A stretch of DNA of 64,000 nucleotides, from positions 184,013-248,012 of the forward strand of contig KV425585.1 of the NCBI GenBank assembly GCA_001632425.1. Reading direction: 5' to 3'. Made by a program: the position numbers and the translations under genes. The notes beneath the pieces were generated by a model. That model had not been told where the DNA came from, searched no databases, and saw only the letters and a list, made by a program, of their open reading frames with translations. Of the stretch, positions 58,826 to 64,000 are shown in pieces (the first letter of the stretch is position 1; every line of letters begins with the position of its first letter). This DNA comes from Neolentinus lepideus HHB14362 ss-1. Taxonomy: Eukaryota > Basidiomycota > Agaricomycetes > Gloeophyllales > Gloeophyllaceae.

Positions 58826-58896
58826 TCGGATATGGTGTAATGGCTAACATTACCGCCTCTCACGCGGTAGCTCGGGGTTCGATTCCCCGCATCCGA
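58826..58896 (+). tRNA. tRNA-Glu (anticodon CUC), copy 3
   Basis: Identical to the other two copies except one base: the 3' acceptor strand reads CATCCGA instead of TATCCGA, so position 66 is C and position 7 is A, an A-C mismatch at the base of the acceptor stem. Anticodon loop CTCTCAC and T arm are unchanged. A TTTTTT run lies about 20 bp downstream. It starts 95 bp from the SNIP1 start codon on the other strand. Confidence 0.95.
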
Positions 58897-59110
58897 ATGT
58901 TAAACTTTTGATCTTTTTTGTGCCTTTCATATCCATGATGTATCAACGGTTCTACAACGTCTCTAAGCTTTTCTGTGTCTTAGACTGCTATTGACAAACA
59001 CCCACAGGCAATTTTTAAGGTGCACAGGGAGGTCCCGCTGTCCTCGTGCGCTTCATCAAATTATGTCTATTGTACAAAGCGATGAGTGAAATCTATAGCT
59101 CTATCCGTCA

Positions 59111-59950
59111 TTAACATCGAGTCTTGGCACCTCGGCACCTGAAATTCGTGGTTGGAGCTCCATAGGCGGAAGCCGAAACATGAGTTGACTTGGGATGAAT
59201 GTTCAGTGCGAAAAGTTTTTCATTGATGTCATAGTCTTCGGGACCCAGGAGTCGTTGCTCTACATGGAAAGGATCATATCGAGGGTCGTAAAATGGTGCC
59301 ATCGGAAGCACTGGGTTCGGGGAGTTGGGTGTGGCGCTGAGAGTAGGAGCCGGCAGGTTGTGTTCTGGTTCAAGGTAGAGCGACGTAGTGGTTTGTGGAT
59401 GCGAGAGCTGTTCTGGCAGCATATTGTAGTCCCCTTGCCAATCGAGCATCACGGCGCGATGTACATTTTTCTCAGGGGAGCGGAAACGTTTTGAGCCAAG
59501 ATCATGAGAGCCTGCATGTGTTGAGGGACAAACATGAGGACCGTCGTTAGGGGCCCCAAAGCCAGCCAGAGCGCGCAGAAGCCAGAAGACGCTTGCCCAG
59601 AAGAGAACAAATACTATTCGGTCCCATGATAATATGTTGCCGCTGTCGGTGCCAGGTGTGTTTTTCGAGGAGACTCCTCCACTCTCAGACTTTGTTCGGC
59701 TGTGCCTTCGAGTGGAACGCCCTGTAGATGACGACGGTGGTCGAAGATCTTGCTGCGGATCTGTTGTCTCTTCTAATGACACTTGAGCTTGAGCATTTCC
59801 GGGATCTCGCTCTTTCGGATACGGGATTGAACTCTTCTTCGGTCTAGCTACCTTGTAAGTGGAGAGAGGAGACGGTGTGTCGCGAAGGAACCCAGTTGTA
59901 TGATTCGTTGCTCGCCCAGGAGTCCAACGATTGCATGGACCGAGCGGCAT
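59111..59950 (-). CDS. Unrecognised single-pass membrane protein
   Basis: A single-exon gene of 279 residues. The N-terminus MPLGPCNRWTPGRATNHTTG is followed by a Ser/Lys/Pro-rich region (RPKKSSIPYPKERDPGN and STGRSTRRHSRTKSESGG), then one clear membrane segment IVFVLFWASVFWLLRALAGF. The C-terminal side has KRFRSPEKNVHRAVMLDWQG, PMAPFYDPRYDPFHVEQRLL and GPEDYDINEKLFALNIHPKS. Several basic/Ser clusters on the N-terminal side suggest it faces the cytosol. The absence of introns is unusual among its neighbours. No family recognised. Confidence 0.7.
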   Translation of the reverse strand: MPLGPCNRWTPGRATNHTTGFLRDTPSPLSTYKVARPKKSSIPYPKERDPGNAQAQVSLEETTDPQQDLRPPSSSTGRSTRRHSRTKSESGGVSSKNTPGTDSGNILSWDRIVFVLFWASVFWLLRALAGFGAPNDGPHVCPSTHAGSHDLGSKRFRSPEKNVHRAVMLDWQGDYNMLPEQLSHPQTTTSLYLEPEHNLPAPTLSATPNSPNPVLPMAPFYDPRYDPFHVEQRLLGPEDYDINEKLFALNIHPKSTHVSASAYGAPTTNFRCRGAKTRC

Positions 59951-60764
59951 AAGAAATTTGAAATGGACGGAGTGTTAGAGACGTAGAGTGATGAAAGTAA
60001 ACGATAAAGCTGGACAGGTTGGACGCGGAAACAAAGGGAAACAAATTCGACGGATACACGGCCAACCCAGATTCTGCCGTGACAGTAGGAACAAAATTTG
60101 CATTGTACTCTTATCGTACCATCTTTACGAATCAACCATAATACTTTGTTTATCTGTTCAAAATGACTATTTTTAAAATGGTGTCAAAATTCATTCTGTG
60201 ATGTTCATGCAAATCCTTCGTTTGCAAGAATTTATGCCAGCTGCACCGATCAGTCGAGGCCATGGATGGTAATACATCCCGTCATGTGAGTGATCGAGAG
60301 ACTTGTTGAGTGCACAGCGCGACGCGACGCGTCTGACGAAGTCGTCTGGTTGTCTTCGATATTAATGGCGGTCAGGCGCTGTTTGATGGCCCCACGATAT
60401 CGGCGAATTCTTCAAATCCGTCAAGCTAGGCGCCGTCGTCTTGCAGCTCGCTCCTCACTAGTAGCCACCTGGCATTCAGCGCAAAGTCAAACCCTACAAT
60501 GGTTCTACACCATCACCCGTCAGCCGATCGTGTTGGCGTCAGTCGTGTTCGGCATTTTACTGCTATTGTGGTACTGGAAATGTAGTCCATCTGCCGTGCC
60601 TCTCTTATGCGCAACCGCGAGCTGGGACACTATGCTTATGACCTGGGCTTGCTGCGGTAAGTGCCTTTTAGTCCCGGTAATCACCTTGAATCAGACTGCC
60701 TTCAGGGGCAGGCAAGCTTGTCTGTACGAAATGCACATCCGGACGAAACCACGCGAGTTCCAAG
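59951..60764. other. Intergenic between membrane protein and transposase-type gene
   Basis: About 810 bp. A plus-strand open frame at 60290..60841 overlaps the start of the transposase-type gene in another frame and includes one hydrophobic segment (PIVLASVVFGILLLLWYW); it is not called. If the downstream gene belongs to a DNA transposon, its left end should lie here; no partner end is inside the window, so it cannot be marked. Confidence 0.4.
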
Positions 60765-61072
60765 ATGGCCTCGACACGACTTCCCCCGAAGGTAAACCTA
60801 TTTATACAGGGAATAACCCCGAAGAGCACAGTCGTCGGTAAGCTTCGTCGCATAGGCTGTGGTTTCTTGCTCATTGTTTCTCAGTTATTTCACCCTACGA
60901 AACAATACATACAGTTCTCCGCTCTCTGAGGAGACGTCACCTTCTGCCCGACCTCTCCCACGTGCAATATTGTATCTTCTTCCAACCGTACGGGTCCCGC
61001 CCGCTGAATGACGATGACGTCTTGGAAGCTATCGGGATTCGCAACAACTCAACACTCCATGTTCGAGCATCG
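60765..61072 (+). other. Ubiquitin-like domain encoded by exons 1-2 of the transposase-type gene
   Basis: Exon 1 (60765..60837) and the 5' part of exon 2 (from 60915) together read PKVNLFIQGITPKSTVVVLR, SLRRRHLLPDLSHVQYCIFF, QPYGSRPLNDDDVLEAIGIR and NNSTLHVRASILGG. This follows the beta-grasp order of ubiquitin: strand 1 (V-LF-I-G--P), turn, strand 2 (STVVVL), helix, strand (YCIFF), the -G-RPLNDDDVLEAIGI segment that parallels GRTLSDYNI, then NSTLHVRASILGG parallels ESTLHLVLRLRGG with a terminal Gly-Gly. The donor GTAAGC and acceptor ATACAG rejoin codon 25 (G|TT) cleanly. The sequence continues past Gly-Gly as ARFSSNCV. Confidence 0.75.
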
Positions 61073-64000
61073 ATCCTTGGCGGGGCACGCTTCTCGTCAA
61101 ACTGTGTGTAGATATTGCCAATTGGTGAACGTCCATACTGACACTCAGCTTGTTTAGCTAGCACAGGAGGGACCACGCCTATCACGAAGCAAACAGAATT
61201 CACTAAGAAAACTGGATCGTTTACCTCAAAACACCCAGAACGTAAGTGAATCACCACTTCCCGTCACATCTCATTGTTGACTCGCACTAGTCTGGGTTCC
61301 CGTGGGTGGCCGTAAATTCAAATGTATCCCGTGTGAGACGCTCTGGTCTCATCGACATATTGCTGGCCACGAGAAGTCTGGTTTGCATCAGCGGGCACTC
61401 CAAAGACATCTCAAGATCCAGGAGAAGAAGGCACAACAAGAAGCTGCCTCATCCTCGACTAACATCCCATCTCCTGCTCATTTCGTCCACGGACCTTTGA
61501 TAGATCTCCTCAATGGCCTCTCGACGCCTCGTGCTCCCGTTCAGCAAGCCCTCCCGGGTATAGATTGGAAGGCAGTAGAAGACTATAATCTTCAACTTTC
61601 ATCAGAGCAGCGCCTTGCAACGGAGCTCTCAGGGCAGTTATTTGAGTATATGATGGATGATGGCGCCCTCCACTGCGAGTCCGAGGATGAAGCAGATGAA
61701 CCCGGCGACGATGACGATCTAGCTGCTGGTGCAGACTATGATGCAGCCGAATCAGCGGGAGGTATGTATCATTACCTATCCCACCCAGGTTCCAGACTGA
61801 CCTGGTACTTGAGCCCCCAATCCCGAGGATACTGCGATCGGATCCCACAGGCGTCGCCGAATGTCTGACTGCGACACTGATGATCCTTGGTACCCATGGC
61901 CTGACAAGGAGGTAAGTCGACGCGAGTGCAGAATCGGCAATGTGCTAACTCTCATATAGACATGCATCCTTGACATCCTACGACATGTCCCGCGATGTGC
62001 ATTCTCAGACAAACAAAACTCTGTCATCCATTGGGCATTGATGGCCATGGGTGTCAAGGATGTCCCATCCGAACGCAGCATGAAGGACATCCAGAAGGTC
62101 CTACAGAAGATGTGCGGAGTTCAGAGCCTCCGTTTCAGTGGCGCTCTCGGCCATATATATTATTCTAATGATCTTGCTGCTATCATGGCCCAAGTAAGTA
62201 TATACAGAGCTCTCTGTCTCTCCGCTAATGTGCCACCAGGAGATCTCGAACCCCCAAGTACGCCCACATTTGCGATTTCTCCCAGAAGATTCCGGTAACC
62301 GTCTGTCTGAGGCTTGGCAAGCTCAACGGTGGTTGCATGAGCTCGATAGCTCTCTCACAACTCCAATGATCCGCACGGGAGGGCAAGACTTCTACATCTA
62401 TGAACCGGTGCTCTTACATGATGGGCAAGTCTGTATGCCCCATCGCTGGTTCACGAGGGGTGAAGAGGTCTTAGCTCGCACATGGGCTATGTCACCATCT
62501 CGTGATGGCGGCGGTTGGATTGTGCATGAAGACCACGACGGAGAAGTGAGGGAGTCGCAGCTGCATCTATCACTCCCGCATCTCATCAAAGCATATGCTT
62601 ATCGAGGTCTCCCCGATCCTCGATGCATTGTTGGTACGTAACAAATTTCTGATGCTTCTCAACGATCTCACATCTACTAAGGTGTACTATCTGGAGCTGC
62701 AGCCGACTCCACTGATCGAATGCAAGAGTGGACGCAGACCAACCCTGCGGTCGGCAATCAGTGGCGATCAAAGGCAGGTGGACACCATGTCGTCGCATTC
62801 CCTATATGGCTGTATTGTGACGACACCTCGGGCAATCAATCCAAGAAATGGAATAAACACAACTCCTTCTTATTCACTGCTGCTGGCCTCCCTCGCCGCT
62901 TTGTTCACCGCGAGTTCAACATCCACTTTCTCGCAACATCTAACATTGCACCACCCTTAGAGATGCTCGATGGTATTGTCGATCAACTAAAGTGTGTGCT
63001 GCCTCTTCGTCCTCTCCATCACACTAATACTCCAGTTAGGGACTGTCAAGAGAGTGGGATCTGGGCATTTGATTGTGTCCTCAAGGAATGGGTAGTGATA
63101 ATTCCATCGGTCCTGGCTATGCTTGGAGATAATCCAATGCAGAGTGAGATGGCTTGTCACATAGGGTTAATGGGCAAACTGTTCTGTCGTGTATGCTGGG
63201 TCTCTGGTAATCCTGAGGAGCCCAATGGAGATGACCAAAATGCCCGTGGTGATCATGACGGAGATGCCAGTGATAGCTCAATCCATTCAGCAATGTCTCA
63301 TGACGGCGATGGCAGTCCCGATTCACCGAAGTCTACATCGAAGGTGGCGTGTCGTAGCAAAAAGAATGAGTCAATGGCGGAGATGAAAGAGCGTATTAAG
63401 CAGTTTATGTCGGTGCGTATTTTAACGGCTGCCGTTATCATGCTAAGTCACCAAGACATGACCACAGATTGGGTTCCTTCGTTCTCAACAAGAAACCACC
63501 GGTTATCTAAAGTCGCAGCTCAACATGGCACTGCGAGTCGGGGGTTTCACTGCAGTCAAGGTAGCACGTACGGCGACAGGAATCAAGGACACTTTCTTAG
63601 CCTTCTTTCTCGATAAGCTATTCAAGATATCTAAGAAGCGGGGCAAGAGTAAAGAAAAGAAACAATCGGAACTCGCGCAAGCCGCAACACATCTGCCCCC
63701 ACTCATGCGTATGATGAGCCCCATGTGGCGCATACAAGGTAACACTCCTCCACTGGTCTTCGCAGAGGTTCCTGATCTGGAATTATAGACCTTGACCCCC
63801 ATGCTGATACTCCAGTCGAGATTCTCCATGTGATCTTACTTGGATTCGTGAAGTACTTCTGGCGAGATGCTATGGCACGACTAAAAGATGACCAAAAGCG
63901 AATTCTAATTGCCCGGCTCACATCTATTGACATTTCTGGCCTCGGAATCTCACCATTGGCTGGAGCCACATTAGTCAACTATGCGGGTTCTCTGACCGGG
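60765..64000 (+). CDS. Transposase-type protein with N-terminal ubiquitin-like domain (3' end beyond window)
   Basis: A large multi-exon gene of a family abundant in Agaricomycetes, probably a KDZ/Plavaka-like transposase. The start at 60765 (CCAAGATGG, strong context) gives MASTRLPPKVNLFIQGITPK; exon 2 begins at 60915 and ends STLHVRASILGG (see next entry). A later exon has GGRKFKCIPCETLWSHRHIA followed by GHEKSGLHQRAL, a Cys2-His2-type cluster. Then LDILRHVPRCAFSDKQNSVI, DSSLTTPMIRTGGQDFYIYE, VVAFPIWLYCDDTSGNQSKK, KHNSFLFTAAGLPRRFVHRE, LEMLDGIVDQLK, PSVLAMLGDNPMQSEMACHI and KLFCRVCWVSG. Acidic residues in YCDDTSGN and LGDNPMQSE may be catalytic. The last exons give FLAFFLDKLFKISKKRGKSK and HVILLGFVKYFWRDAMARLK. 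No stop or frameshift is seen once the introns are removed, so it appears intact up to the window edge. Confidence 0.8.

Noticed and set aside
60290..60841. 183-codon plus-strand frame with one hydrophobic segment
   Set aside because: Its 3' end overlaps the ubiquitin-like exon in another frame, where splice sites and fold similarity favour the other reading. A small membrane protein upstream cannot be fully excluded.

Overview
The window looks like nuclear DNA of an Agaricomycete-type basidiomycete. Evidence: genes broken by many very short introns (about 50-70 bp, GT-AG, CTAAY-like branch sites), genes packed on both strands, and recognisable fungal housekeeping families (VPS45, MON1, deoxyhypusine hydroxylase, MRT4, Rif1, guanine deaminase, EMC8, SNIP1/Pml1, Kre9/KNH-type secreted proteins). 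It also carries a large transposase-type gene of a kind common in mushroom-forming fungi. One assembly gap (363 N) is present. Gene models were built by reading frames and splice junctions by eye; exon edges are approximate unless stated.

Layout. 1-6.4 kb: 5' part of VPS45 (-), an SDR oxidoreductase (-), a GSKIP-domain protein (+), an OGFr-domain protein (-). 6.4-8.4 kb: a long Ecl1-like zinc-binding protein (+). 8.4-12.8 kb: a gene-poor stretch with a small 17-bp tandem repeat. 12.8-20.4 kb: an H15 winged-helix protein (-), a small putative mitochondrial membrane protein (-), deoxyhypusine hydroxylase (-) head-to-head with MRT4 (+), and an unknown Ser/Pro-rich protein (-). 21.1-31.3 kb: dipeptidyl peptidase V (+), Rif1-like gene A (+), a DUF1275 membrane protein (+), tRNA-Glu. 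31.4-32.4 kb: a long inverted repeat whose centre is the gap. 33.7-42.4 kb: MON1 (-) head-to-head with a BTB protein (+), guanine deaminase (-), EMC8/9 (+), an EBP-type sterol isomerase (+). 42.9-45.8 kb: an unknown protein and two related secreted KNH-type proteins (all -). 46.6-51.3 kb: Rif1-like gene B (+). 51.5-58.9 kb: cyclopropane-fatty-acid-synthase-type methyltransferase (-), tRNA-Glu (-), a C2H2-like zinc-finger protein (+), SNIP1/Pml1 (-), tRNA-Glu (+). 59.1-64 kb: a single-TM unknown (-) and a transposase-type gene (+) running off the end.

Most genes are unrelated housekeeping neighbours, not an operon or cluster. Points that stand out: (1) two full-length Rif1-like paralogues about 22 kb apart with conserved intron positions, one carrying a GC-AG intron where the other has GT-AG, and PP1-docking-like motifs visible only in copy A; (2) a transposase-type gene whose first two exons spell a complete ubiquitin-like fold ending in Gly-Gly; (3) a ~278-bp-armed inverted repeat next to a tRNA gene, with arms differing partly by C/T and G/A changes; (4) three near-identical tRNA-Glu(CUC) genes; (5) a 67-bp head-to-head promoter shared by DOHH and MRT4. 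I saw no CRISPR array, virus, prophage or toxin gene.
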